This document shows, one piece after another, positions 1-11,569 of a stretch of 64,000 nt of DNA. The notes under the pieces were generated by a model. That model was not told the origin of the DNA, made no database searches, and saw only the letters and a list, made by a program, of their open reading frames with translations. Source of the DNA: Populus alba. Its lineage: Eukaryota > Streptophyta > Magnoliopsida > Malpighiales > Salicaceae. The stretch lies in contig NC_133284.1 in the NCBI RefSeq assembly GCF_005239225.2, forward strand, positions 2,695,770-2,759,769. The letters are read 5' to 3'. A program made the position numbers and the translations under genes. Within the stretch, counting starts at the first letter, position 1. Each line of letters opens with the position of its first letter.

Positions 1-2048
1 TTTCAAAGGTATGTTTCACTTACAAGTGAATTCTTTTCCTGCCAGAGTAATTTGAACTTGGTTACAATTCCAAACCAATGTTTTACAACAGCTGGATGTC
101 AGAATTAGACTCTGTATTCGGGATAGCATGTTCCGGTTAGCTCAGAGTGCAATGCACAGGCATTATGGTAGTGATACTAGCAGTACAAACAATAGTAGCA
201 GGGGTGAACAAGTTGCCATGAAAGAGGAAACCAGGTTGGTTAAGGAATTGTACTCATGCTTCTGTTTTGAAATTTAATCCATCCTGTTTTTACATTTTTG
301 CTCCATGGGAAAGTGAAATTAGGATCTTTTAACACCATCACTGTTTTTTTTTTGTTTCCCATTGTCATGCTAGAAATAAATATTGAGAGTGCTATTTTCG
401 TTATTTACAATTGAGGAGAATAGTGACTGAAACAATTCAACTTAGGCCTTGATTTCTCTAAGAAGTGGAAGAAAATCTAAACAGGGCATAATAGGCTCCT
501 CTTTCGCAGAATTTCATTATAAACTTGACTGAATTTGAAGTTGCTGATCAAATATGTAGTAGTTTGCTCCCATTGGTTGTGTTTTCTGAGTTGTTGATTC
601 CAGGGAAGTTGTACATAATCACCATCTTTGGGTGCAAATCTTGTTTTCCTTCCATTTGTTGTTGATTGAACTTATTACACTTGTTGAACAATCTTTCTCT
701 CTTTCTCTTGTAGTTAAATCAAGAAAAATTTCTCAAGTATGTTGTGCCACTCATTTATGCAAACTCCCCAGTTAAACTTAACTACATTGCATCTTCTTTT
801 TTGAAGATTAAATTGTTTGTTTGTATTCTCAAGAAAAAAAAAAGCAAAATTTAGGATTTTTTGTGAGATGCAGCATGAAAAGGGGAAGTAAATGAGTTTA
901 CTGAATACTGACAACGCACCTGGTAGTGTTTCCTATGCTCGCACGTAGGAAGAAGAAGACCACCACCCCCTTCACAGCTTTTCAGTCTTCTGGAATTTTC
1001 TGTATCCTATTTACTGAACACTTTTACTTGGATTTATGTAAATTGTCTGATTGAACTCGGACTCTTGAGTACAAAAGCACAACAGAAATTGCAAAGGAAA
1101 AATCCAGAAGGAAAAACTAAACATAGATATCCTAATCTATATGAGTGGCACAACATACTTGAGAAATTTTGCTAGATTTAACTACTAGAGAGAGGGAAAG
1201 ATTGTTCAACAATTGTAATAAGTTTATTGAAGGACAAAATAAAGAAAAACAAAGATTTGCACCCAAAGATGGTGATAATGTACAAATTAACTGGAATCAA
1301 CCATGCAGAAAACTTGCATAGTTTTGGTTAAACCAGACAAAATCTAATTTCCTTTCTAGTTTAATAATCATCTAAAGATTCATGTTGCATTTCAAGCAAG
1401 AAAAAACTTAAAGAAATCAAATAATCTGCTAATCGGCTCTTCTATGTCTAAATGGGCATCACATCCAACCAAAACCATAAGCTGTTTTCATCTGAAACTC
1501 TTGAATTTTTGTTGTCTGCAACTATGTGGTTGTCTTACAGTTGCAATGAGTTTTCTCCTTTACATTTTGTCCTATCCAAGTTAAATCATTCAGTTTGTTG
1601 GCACAAAATTGTTATTCAAGTCTTCATCAACAAACTCAAACTTTCTGTGATTTTCCTCTTCGATTTTATGGTCTACTACAGGATGATTAAGATGCCTGAA
1701 GTGGAAACAGATACCAACCCCATAGACCGGACTGTGGCCCATTTGCTGTTTCATAGACCAGTGGATTTCGCTGGGAAACATCCCGATACACCTGAATCAC
1801 CTGTTTCTACTAAGCTCCCGTGTGAGCACAAGACAGCGGGCATAGCAAAACTGTCAATGGGAAGCTTGCCTGACACTCCAAAAAGTAAACCGAGCTTTTC
1901 TCAACAGGGTTCTAAACTTTCTAGTCTCTTGACCAATTTCCAGCCAGCCGGGCAGTGTAAAAGCAATCCTTGTTTAGACACATCGGAGGATGCATCAAAC
2001 AATGGACCTGCAGATGAAGTAGCTAGGGAGGTTAAAGCCTCTGAATGA
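1..2048 (+). CDS. LNK-family clock co-activator, 3' portion (partial)
   Basis: C-terminal part of a LNK (night light-inducible and clock-regulated) protein. In the known family these are nuclear co-activators that bind REVEILLE MYB factors and switch on evening clock genes. Visible exons are <1-8 (ends at a GT donor), 92-234 and 1682-2048 (stop TGA). Exon 92-234 encodes RIRLCIRDSMFRLAQSA and RHYGSDTSSTN, the conserved LNK core. The last exon begins MIKMPEVETDTNPIDRTVAH and continues LLFHRP, the second family block. Phases join cleanly: exon 92-234 leaves two bases that make an Arg codon with the first G of the last exon. The last intron is unusually long (1447 nt) and holds a large inverted repeat. 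The 5' part lies outside the window. Whether it is LNK1 or LNK2 cannot be settled from this fragment. Confidence 0.78.
591..1303. repeat. Large imperfect inverted repeat inside the LNK intron
   Basis: Left arm about 591-753 and right arm about 1141-1303 are reverse complements at roughly 85% by eye, separated by about 390 nt. Matching blocks include TCTCAAGTATGTTGTGCCAC at 731-750 and its complement at 1143-1162, and CACCATCTTTGGGTGCAAAT in the left arm with its complement around 1254-1273. The whole structure lies in the last intron of the LNK gene, so the pre-mRNA could fold into a long stem. It could be a foldback transposon or an inverted duplication of local sequence. No target-site duplication was identified. 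Confidence 0.7.
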
Positions 2049-2774
2049 AGATAAGGGTAATTCCTTCCTTTATCTCTTCCATGAGTATGTTATGCTTACA
2101 GCGATGGTTATATCGATTTACTGGTAATGCCAAGGTTTTCTTTTAATGTCAGCCCATTGGATCATCATCAAATGAGGGTCACACAGATTAAACACCAATA
2201 TTGCCGAGGATTCATCAACGTCATTGGCAGGCAGCGTAACGTAGCATTTGTGGATTTGAAAGTATTGTCGTCTATATAGCTACATATCTACTACCACCAG
2301 AACTGTATGCTTTTATCCTTCTGCTAATTATGTGGAAGGGTGATACGCCAATAATTATTAGCAGATTTATATGTGCCTACCCTCTGAGTGACATTGGCCT
2401 CTTTCCCTTGTTTCTGAATTGTGATTCCAAAACACAATGATCTTTGTTATGAACTTACCATGGGTTTGAGTATAAAAGTTTGTTCTTCCTCTGCTACCAA
2501 TTATGGGCAAATGGAACTTGGGTTTGGTTTTGGTATTACACCACTTGGGCTCTTGTCTCCTGCCCTAAATCAATGTGCCGGTAATGTAGCTTACATGTGC
2601 TAATACTAATAGTAGGGATGGAGATTTAACTCAATTCATCAGTTAATTCGATGTCATCTGTTTCGATTAGATCGAATTTTAATTTGGATTGGTTTTGGTA
2701 AAATCAGAGGTCGGAGGCGGGTGAGGGTTTCATCTACTCCTTGAGAGAATTTTTTAATGTAATGTATGAACTTA
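2049..2774. other. LNK 3' UTR and intergenic spacer
   Basis: Non-coding sequence after the LNK stop codon. The first 300-500 bases are probably 3' UTR. No open frame here resembles a protein, and nothing else was recognised. Confidence 0.5.
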
Positions 2775-3105
2775 TCATCAACTCCACTCAATTGCTGACT
2801 TGCTAGCGTCAGTACCAGCACGCAAGAGCTCCGGCTAATAAAGGATGGGACATATGATGTTGAACTTGTGTGTCTGATCAATGGAAAGAGAGGCGGAGGA
2901 GATCAAACCTGGAGGAGGAGAGTGATGTTCTCATCGGTAGAATCATTGCTGATCTCAGTATCAACAAAATCTTCTTGTCTCGAAGCATCATCATCACTTA
3001 CCTTTCCTTCTCTCCATTCTTCGAGGATAGCCACAAACGTGGCACGGCGCCTCATATACAATTCCTCGGACTTCTTCTGTAGATTCTGCAGATTAAATGT
3101 TACTA
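2775..3105 (-). pseudogene. Cytochrome P450 fragment related to the 4.8-6.4 kb gene
   Basis: Read on the minus strand this matches the middle of the neighbouring P450. Bases about 2870-3105 correspond to the end of its first exon (the stretch after the helix with RRERK and the DFLDTLI region). Bases about 2775-2840 correspond to the start of its second exon, reading ELLRAGTDASKSAIEW followed by a stop. The intron position is retained between them, so this is a DNA-level duplicate and not a processed copy. The N-terminal part and the whole heme-binding end are missing. It is a dead fragment. Confidence 0.7.
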
Positions 3106-3364
3106 TGAGACTAACTTCTCATTTATCCATGTTCATGTTACATGTAAAGTATTTTTTTATTAATAAATAATTTCCAGTAAAGTTTTAATTAATTTCTTGT
3201 TCGTGAGATTGATGGACATGTTCACAATATATATCCCATTAACGTTTAGAAGATCACAAATCCTGCCCCATCAAGGTTTTAAAAAAGGAAATGGATCTCC
3301 CACTTTCATTAAAATATTTGTCACACAACCACTACGATTATAGTTTTAAGTTTCTTGTTATATT

Positions 3365-3400
3365 ATTGATGCGGAACAATGAATATAAAGAATTAAAACA

Positions 3401-3455
<55 letters not shown>

Positions 3456-4480
3456 TTTTTTTAAAGAAAAAAGCTATGAATTGAAAGTACAAAAAAAAGG
3501 ATAGGAATTGGAAATATACAACTCTACAATATTTTTAATTTATCATTAAAACTCCATAACATTTAAAAAATTATAATATAAATATTAAAACCTTAACTAC
3601 AACAAGTGATTGGGCTACGACCCACTAAATAAAATACCTATTAATAATTAAATCAAACTCAACAAATAAAGCCTAGTTAATAAATCTCAACTAAAAATTT
3701 ATGTAAATTAAACTAAAACTCAATCTCTTAATGGTTTGGATCATTTTAGTAAATATAACTTTTTTATTATCAGAAAAGTTGTGTCACTCAAAGAATTGAT
3801 TCATGTCACAAATTCACTGATCCACTGCTGTTGGTGTGGACAATTTGTTGTGGAGGTGTTTTAGGAGTGTTGAATGTAGCAAATCGATATGGACATGTGG
3901 ACTGATGTGGTGTTCTTTTCGGTGGTGGATCTTGGTTGCTGCTATGATCGGTGTTGTTGTAGGTTAAGGGAGAGATTGGTGGAGGCATTATTGTTGGAAT
4001 TTTTTTTTATTATTGTTGTTGATGTTGGACAATGTTGATGATGAATAATTTTTTGTTTTTGAGTTTTTTCAGATTAGACTATAAATTCCACAAATTCTGA
4101 TACATTGATTAATTGTGCTAACAATTAAAATTCAAAGCTCTAATATCTAATTTAATATGATACAATAAACAAAAGGAATTAAAGCAGTGAAAAAAATAAG
4201 CTCTTAGAAAAATAAGCTAAAAATTAAAAGCAAAGAAAGAAAAGAATGAGGATTGAATCATTAAAACTCCATAACATTTTGAAAAGTAGGATATAAATAC
4301 TAAAATTTTAACTAGAATAAGTGATTGAGCTTATGACCCACTAAATAAAATACCAAACAATAATTAAATTAAACCCAATAAATAAAACTTAATTAATAAA
4401 TCTCAACTAAAAATTCATATAAATTAAACTAAAACATAAAATAAAACATAATCACTTAATGGTCTAGAGTATCCTTTATT
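3365..4480. repeat. Pair of long direct repeats (about 3365-3750 and 4155-4480)
   Basis: Two AT-rich segments about 720-790 nt apart share long blocks in the same order. Examples are CATTAAAACTCCATAACATT (3544 and 4260 regions), GACCCACTAAATAAAATACC, and TTAATAAATCTCAACTAAAA. The middle segment, about 3750-4155, holds no convincing gene. The arrangement could be a degenerate miniature LTR element or a simple segmental tandem duplication. No clean TG...CA ends were seen. Confidence 0.6.
3402..3454. repeat. (AT)n microsatellite
   Basis: Nearly pure AT dinucleotide run inside the first direct repeat. The second copy of that repeat lacks it, so the expansion came after the duplication. Confidence 0.9.
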
Positions 4481-4519
4481 ATTTATGATTGTGTAAACAA
4501 TATTTTAGGTTTGGTATCC

Positions 4520-4610
4520 CACACCGATTATTGAGTGGCACCAGAATTTCTTCTGCAAATCGTCACCATCAACAGACCATATTGCAAGCAATTAGGCAAA
4601 ACATGTCAAC
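4520..4610 (+). pseudogene. Inverted fragment of the P450 leader and start codon
   Basis: Bases 4574-4606 are the exact reverse complement of 6409-6441, which spans the end of the P450 5' leader and its ATG. Upstream similarity, with small gaps, reaches back to about 4520. After the ATG the sequence diverges (MSTYPIISP instead of the P450 N-terminus), so only the leader was copied. The fragment points at the 3' end of the intact P450 from the opposite strand. Confidence 0.65.
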
Positions 4611-4787
4611 ATATCCAATAATTTCACCCGTTAAAGATGGACTTCGACAGAGGCATAAGAAAACAGGATACTTAAGAGGATATGTAAGTTCATAATAATG
4701 ATAAAGCTGTTTATTAACGTTACTACTATAAACAGTGATATGTGATAATAAAAAAGGCCGGGGAGGCTGCAAATCTGGATTCATCCC

Positions 4788-5468
4788 TCAATTTTTAATT
4801 TTTGGAATGAGAAGTAGAGGTTGTTCTTTCTGCAAACTGGTGTGGAACTTATCAGTCATGTCTATGTCTTTTGGATCATGTCCAGGAGGAAGTGACCAAT
4901 CAAAGAAATGGAGCAATGAAGCAAGAACCAAGGGAACATGCTTGGTAGCCATGGGTTGACCAGGGCATGCTCTCCTTCCAGCACCAAATGGTATGAACTC
5001 AATATTGCTTCCTCTGAAATCCATATTCGAAGTCAAGAATCGCTCAGGTTTATAATCCAATGGATCTTTCCAACTCTTGGGGTCTCGTCCAATTGCATAA
5101 GCATTCACCAACACTTGAGAGTTCTTTGGAATGGTATAGCCCATCACTTTGCATGAGTTCACGGCACGGTGAGGAAGAAGAAGTGGTCCTGGAGGGTGCA
5201 ATCTCATGCTTTCTTTGAGACAAGCATGGAGGAACTTTAGTCTAGGTAGATCAGATTCTTGTATAAGGTCCTGGTTGATTTCACTTGCTAGTTCCGCTTG
5301 AGCTTTGTTCATGCATTGTGGGTTCCTTAATAGTTCTGCCATTGCCCACTCAATTGCTGACGTGCTTGTGTCTGAACCAGCAACCAGGAGCTCCTGCAAA
5401 TAAACCATAGAGCATATGATACTCAACTTGTGTGCCTGATCAATTCGTGGACATGGATATATATATAT

Positions 5469-5499
<31 letters not shown>

Positions 5500-6411
5500 T
5501 TAAACCAGAAGAAGGACATTGATATGCTCATTACTAGAACCGTTGCTGATCAGAGTATCAAGGAAATCCTCTTTGCTTGAAGCATTATCAGAACTCATCT
5601 TTCTTTCTCTTCTTTCTTCGATGATAGCTTCAAACATGGTACTGAACCTCAAATACAACTCCTTAGACTTCTTCCGTAGATTCTGCAGATCAAATGGTGC
5701 TAGAATAGGAAAAAGATCGGATATATTTGGAGCAGCCCCTACCTCGAAGATATTTCTTATAATTTCCGTCATCTCTCCCTCCATACTCTCTTGCTCCATA
5801 CTTATAAGGTCACTTGAGATGAGAATATTAGTCAACATACTAAAAACAGCTGCAAATGCTACTTCCTTGATCTTCAACACCTTACCCTCCATTGTTCTGA
5901 TAAATCTTACAGTGTCTGCCGCCTTTTTCTCTCGCAAACATGATTGGGACAATAGAGCTTTGTTTGAGAAAAGCTTGGATTGGCAAACAGTTCGCAAAAA
6001 CTTAAATTCATTGTTGACTTCTCCAATCCATCCAAGGGACAAATTTTCTAGCTTTAACCACTTGGCTGGTATTACGTCAGGAACAAACCTACCGGACAAA
6101 AAGCGATCCTGAGTTTTGAGAATTTCGGTGGCAGCTTCTTGAGATGCGGCAACAATAACAAGCTGGCTGCCAAGTCTAAGTGAGAAGAGTGGTCCGTAGG
6201 TTTTTGCTAGATTGGCTAGAGTAATATGAGGGCTATTTCCAATTTGTAGGGCATTGCCTAAGATCGGCCATGAATATGGCCCTGGTGGTAGCGGTGCAAA
6301 TCTTGATGAATACAGTGTCTTGAGCTGCTTGGCAATGAGATAAATGAGAGGCAAGAGAAAGAGAACAGTAAAAAGAGTATTGGATGATATATCTGTTACT
6401 ATTGTTGCCAT
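4788..6411 (-). CDS. Cytochrome P450, A-type (CYP76/CYP80-like), 503 aa
   Basis: Heme-thiolate monooxygenase anchored in the ER membrane. Exons on the minus strand are 5506-6411 and 4788-5393, a phase-0 intron in the usual place for A-type (71-clan) P450s. The N-terminal hydrophobic anchor is about residues 12-30, followed by the proline hinge PPGP at 42-45. The I-helix oxygen-binding motif AGSDTST is at 307-313, the K-helix ExxR is E363/R366, and the heme loop FGAGRRACPG is at 438-447 with Cys445 as ligand. The start at 6411 was preferred over an in-frame Met 33 codons upstream because it places the anchor at the N-terminus. The SGRFVPDV and LPRLKFLHACLKE stretches fit CYP76/CYP80 relatives, which act in terpenoid or alkaloid metabolism. 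The substrate cannot be told. No breaks were seen. Confidence 0.9.
5457..5499. repeat. (AT)n/(GA)n microsatellite in the P450 intron
   Basis: A short AT run followed by about 13 AG/GA units, directly beside the 5' splice donor (donor bases 5504-5505 on the minus strand). On the transcript this is a CU-rich tract just after the donor. Confidence 0.85.
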
Positions 6412-6744
6412 GTTTTGCCTAATTGCTTGCAATATGGTCTGCGAATGATCTCCATTATTTAACGTGGCGATTCCCAGAAGAAAAGCAGGTGCCACACAGC
6501 TATCACTCAATAATTTAGCAAGAAATTAAAAGTATCATTGCAGTGTTTGTGTCAGGTAATATACTTTAATGAAAGTGGGTGATCTGTTGAAAGAATCCTT
6601 ATGGATTTCGATATGATTAAGTAATTGGTATTTTATTGTAACATGTTTCTTAAATGTCAAGTGGTGAATTATTTAGACAGAACAAGTTTCAAATCATCAG
6701 CTGACGTCGTGAAAACAATAATTTTAAGAAGGGGGCACGTACGT

Positions 6745-7000
6745 ACGTAGCCATGAATGCATACACTAGGGATGTGAGAAATCTTGGGCAAAAACACCCT
6801 TTCTTCTGCACAGGACGTCCACTGATACCAGGGGAAGAAAGGGGGGAGGGCAGCCCCTCTTCTGGCATGCAATGGAGGCTCGAGCATTCGGAGGTGTACG
6901 AAGCCCCTTGTAGTCCAGAGATCTCAGAGCTTCAAGTTTCCGGATTTTAGGAGAGGTGAGACTTGAGGGGAGCAACGTTTCCTCAGGAAAGGATTCCATA
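6745..7000 (-). pseudogene. 3'-terminal relic of a CC-NBS-LRR resistance gene
   Basis: The minus strand encodes pieces of the last LRRs of an R13L1-type NBS-LRR protein in shifting frames. They are MESFPEETLLPSSLTS, then LRSLDYKGL, then a cysteine/lysine-rich stretch and the typical tail PKISHIPSVCIHGYV. The intact gene at 12.8-16.1 kb ends with a similar DWPKIAHV tail. At least one frameshift separates the two recognisable parts, and everything upstream of the final repeats is missing. It is a relic on the same strand as the intact gene. Confidence 0.7.
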
Positions 7001-7379
7001 GCATAGTTGCCTATATATATAATAACAACAACGTGTCAATAATTAATTGATATAGGTATATCTTGCGGGGGGGGAAAAAAAAAAAAAAACCTTACACTGG
7101 AAGAGACAATTACTCCAACTTAAAATCAAACAATTTTCATTTTGCAAATAAAAAACCTTAACCCTGTTGATTTGTCTCTTTCTTTATTTTCTAGAAACCC
7201 ACCCTATCTTCTATCACTTTCTCTTAAATTATTCTCCATGAACATGTAATTCCAAAATGTCATTTTTCAATAACCTTACTTTTGCTTTCTTTAACTTTTT
7301 TATATGCTGTGCTCTCAAGGAATCCACTTGCAAAGAACAAATTTCATCTTGCAGGGAATATGATACAACAAATAATTAA
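7001..7379. other. Intergenic spacer
   Basis: AT-rich non-coding sequence with a G/A homopolymer stretch near 7065-7089. No gene or clear repeat was recognised. Confidence 0.4.
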
Positions 7380-7739
7380 AAAAAATTCAATAAATGGGAA
7401 AAATAATTTACAAAATTCAGACAAATCAGCAACGAATCAACAACAAAGTTTTCATTGCTGATCTGCAATGGATCAGCAACGCAATATCTATTGTTGATCA
7501 ACAATGGTGATTGACAACGAAATATCTATTGCTGATTTATATAATCAGCAACCGAATTTCAACAGATAATTTGTTATTAAACAATTAGTAATGGATAATC
7601 CATTGCCAAAAAAATAGTATTTATTATTTATATTTGAAATTATTTGTTGCTAATTCCGTTGTTGAGTTTTATTAGTAAAAGATTTTAATATTATCTGCAA
7701 CATACTAGTTATTTGCTAATAGGTATTTTTTTAGTAGTG
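7380..7739. mobile_element. Possible CACTA-type transposon end
   Basis: The segment ends in AGTAGTG, so the reverse complement begins CACTACTAAAAAAATACC, which fits the CACTA terminal signature. Inward of it, from about 7420 to 7640, short motifs of the type CAGCAACG, GATCAGCAATG and ATCTATTGCTGAT recur in both orientations, as sub-terminal repeats of CACTA elements do. The matching opposite end was not found in the window, so this is either a truncated end or chance similarity. Confidence 0.4.
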
Positions 7740-7953
7740 TCATTTGAAAAGTTCATGATTTATCACCCTTCAAGCTGAAATTAGTATTACTCTTTAAGAA
7801 TGGAATCCTCGAAAATTGGCTCCCTGATGATAATGATGTAGTTTCAAGCCCTGTCCACAACCTTTCTTAGGAAAATTCTGTCGACAGCAACAATTTCTAC
7901 TTTTCAGGTGTAGTTGAGGATCTGAACAAGCACTCCAGAAAATGTATTACAGC

Positions 7954-8149
7954 AGAAGAACAGCAGCTGCTACAGCAGATATTACACAGTCCACTTTTTG
8001 GGACACAAATGGAAGGCAGCCTTGAAGCAAAGTATTTCCAAAATCCATGGACTCTGTAATATCTGCTGTAGCAGCTGCTGTTCCTGCCTTCCATTTGTGT
8101 CCCAAAAAGTGGACTGCGTAAAATCTGCTGTAGCAGCTGCTGTTCTTCT
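7954..8149. repeat. Near-perfect hairpin with 66-bp arms (small-RNA precursor candidate)
   Basis: Arm 7954-8019 and arm 8084-8149 are reverse complements at 64 of 66 positions, with a 64-nt loop. The loop holds a further copy (8054-8082) of part of the right arm, which is also an exact 29-nt complement of 7957-7985, so two alternative stems can form. The arm is not simple sequence: it contains GGGACACAAATGGAAGGCAG and AACAGCAGCTGCTACAGCAG. No long protein frame fits. It could be a young foldback element, an inverted-duplication siRNA locus or a proto-miRNA. Confidence 0.75.
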
Positions 8150-8159
8150 CATGCTCGCT

Positions 8160-10860
8160 ATCATCATAAAAACAGTGTGTTCAATCATTCAAGTTGTTTG
8201 ATTAAGCTATTTCAGCTGTATTCAGTGATCGCTTCCTCTTAAATTGCTATATATGTTCTTCTATAACTTGCTCCCCGTCTGGCTTCCTCTGCTACATTCC
8301 CGGTTGGGAATGAAGGCGTGGCAGCCATTGCAACCGCGTTTCAAGCCAAAAGCATCAAGAAGATGAGCGATCAAATGCAATCAATATGTGATAATAAAAT
8401 AACATTCAAGAACTATCCATTGATCAAGTTGTTAGGATATTTTATGAAAAAAAAATATTTTTATTTATTATATCAGTTTTGCTCAAATTATTAAATTCAT
8501 TTATTTTGCTTTAATGGGAAAATGGTAGCTTTAAAAAAATCATTAAATTGTTTTTGTAGTGCTAATAGGTTGATTGAACATCATTGCAAATTCACAAGTT
8601 ATCGCCGGGCAATCGTTTAAGTTTACAAGTCAACCCAAGAAATGAAGATTTTGACTGAAAATCATAATTATAAGACCTAGCCTGCTCTATTATTCTGTCC
8701 GAGACCGGAGCTAAGTGTTAGGTAGATCAACCTAACACTACCTAACACGGTCTGTTTTTTGAGGAAAAAAATATTTTAAAAATCAAATCAAATTTCACTT
8801 GTATTTTGACTACCCGGTTCATAACCAGGTTAAGGTTTTTCCAACCCGGCTCAATATAAAACCTGAGGGCCAGATCCTGTACGACGAGTCACTTGAGTGA
8901 CTCTTCTGGCAAATATTTTTAATTTATTGAAAACAGTTTTAGTTGTTAGTCTTTGGGTGCAATAAATCCCAGTTTAAACTCGTCGGAAGATCAAGATATA
9001 GTGTGGTTAATTTGTTTTTTCAGACCAGCCAAGATGATGTGAGAAATGTTTTATTCCTTAGCAGCATCTTCTAAAGTTTAAGATTATAGACTGGAGGGGG
9101 CGGGGCTAGGAAATTTTTCAAGACAGGATCTAAAAAACAAATCTCCAGGAGGGCGAAATATAAATTTTAAATTGTTTATTATTATTATTTTTTTGCAGGT
9201 AGACCTCCCTCAGTTCCGCCCTGACGGACTAATAAATCTCACTTTAAAATTAGATCTACAACTAGCATGAATAAAGTTGTTAAACTAACCTCATGAGTGT
9301 AGCTTATTTAATAAGATACTGTTTTCTAAATTTTTACTAATTTAAATATTATAAATTTTAGAATTAAAATTTAAATGGTTATTAATTTTAAAATATTAAA
9401 AAATTAATCAAAATATATAAACTGACTCAGACACCTGTTATAAAAAAAAAAATAGTTGATAAACAAGGAGTGTAATCAGGCAGTGCATTTGTTAGGTTTG
9501 GGGAGTCATTTGCATACAGCTCCTAGAGAGAATTTTCATGGCTGCTTCATAGCAGTGCAATTTTCATAGAACTCATAACCTCCAGTCACAACTTCAGAAC
9601 CCCCATTAATTCAAATTAGACTTATTCAGTTTTAACAAAAATAAAACCAAGCCGAAGAGCTCTTTCATTAAGTAAAGATTCAGTTCAGTTGGATTGGATA
9701 AACCAAACCGTCCCTACAAAAAGTTATATTTGCTCCATTGCGAACCAGGATCTCCTTAATCCGAAGGCAGAAGGCTATGCAAGCCCTACCTCTTGTCCGT
9801 GTAAAGAGTAACACAATGAAGAAACTGATCTAAATATTTTGTGTATCTAGATTTAGCTAGCCAATATATCCATAATTCTTGAACCAAAAAGTAACACTGA
9901 GGAAACATATAACTATTCATGGTATGTTTGATAGGACACAATCCTATTTAATGATAAGAAACACAACTAATCACAGTTTATCAATCATAAAACATTCAAA
10001 AGAAGAGGAACTATGCCCTCTTTTGGGCAATGCTGTTGTTCAAACCTATTGACTTCGTGTGAATATATATGATGATACAATCATAACAGAATTGCGGCGA
10101 AATATATAAAATCAGACTCAAATTACATGGTGTATACCAGCAATGACTTGTCATTAGAAATCAGTTTTTATTAAATTAGGGTGCTGAGATTCCTACACTC
10201 CTAGAGTAACTAACACCAGCTGATGGGAAACTTTTAAAAGAGAAATCAGCAATGCATTTGCAAAAAAATCCGAAGGCATCGCCTTTGCACATAGCGTTTT
10301 CTGAAAGAACTTCTCAAAAATGTTCTACAGTTTTCATAAACCCAAAGGTAATGTTGGCAACCCTACATTTCGCAAGAACAAGGGCATTGCCTTTGCACAT
10401 AGTGTTTTCTGAAACAATTTTTCAAAACGGTTTCTGAAACAAGGTGATATCAGGAATCCAACATTTCTTGCTCTAAATTAACACCAGCTTGTGAGAAACA
10501 TTTTGAAAGCAACTCAATAACAGTCTATAAAGCGACTGACTTTACACCATGTTATCTTATTTTCAAGAACAGAAACTATATATATAACAAAAACCAACAT
10601 TAAAATAGATAATTGTGCATCGAAAGCATCTAACTTGATTCCTTAAACCATAAATTTCAACCAGTCACTACTGCCAAACTTGATCAAAATTAACAAAATC
10701 ACACAACAGACATAGCACCAAAAAAAACCCTCATCAAGCAAGCATAATTAACCAACAAAAAGCTTATTGTTAACCATAAAGAATCCAACCAACAATCCAT
10801 AAGCAGTCAAAACTCAAAAACCTAACAATAATCCTTTGAAAAACAACAGGGTCCTGTCTA
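8160..10860. other. Intergenic spacer with repeat remnants
   Basis: No supported gene. About 9090-9225 carries a GGCGGGGCTAGG start and a CCGCCC end that look like a worn copy of the element at 28750-29524. About 10255-10440 has two diverged copies of a segment containing GCCTTTGCACATAG and GTTTTCTGAAA. About 10500-10860 is probably in part the 3' UTR of the ubiquitin-eS31 gene. Confidence 0.4.
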
Positions 10861-10872
10861 AGGGTGATTCAG

Positions 10873-11403
<531 letters not shown>

Positions 11404-11408
11404 TTATA

Positions 11409-11417
11409 TTAGGGTTT
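11409..11417 (-). promoter_or_regulatory. telo box (AAACCCTAA) upstream of ubiquitin-eS31
   Basis: The minus-strand sequence AAACCCTAA lies 66 bases upstream of the ATG. In plants this motif is typical of promoters and leaders of ribosomal protein and other translation genes, where it works together with site II elements. Confidence 0.6.
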
Positions 11418-11500
11418 TGTTTATTGGCAGCGTACGAGTTTCTCCCTTGTTTTTCCACTTATTTACAATGAAAATCCATAATTTGGAGCAGGCGTTTTGG

Positions 11501-11566
11501 TGGGCTGGATCAAGATTATCATAGACCAATTTTATTTTTACTCTTATGGGCTGGACCATTTATATA
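11501..11566 (-). promoter_or_regulatory. AGCCCA (site II-like) motifs and TATA-like run
   Basis: Plus-strand TGGGCT occurs at 11501-11506 and 11547-11552, which is AGCCCA in gene orientation and resembles site II elements of growth-related genes. A TATATA run sits at 11560-11565. The combination fits the promoter of the ubiquitin-eS31 gene, but the transcription start is not known. Confidence 0.4.
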
Positions 11567-11569
11567 TGA

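Noticed and set aside
3806..3988. Pro/Thr-rich minus-strand frame (MPPPISPLTYNN...)
   Set aside because: Short, lies between the direct repeats and has no recognisable domain; too weak to call a gene.
5519..6112. 197-codon plus-strand frame opposite the P450 first exon
   Set aside because: Antisense shadow of a confirmed P450 exon.
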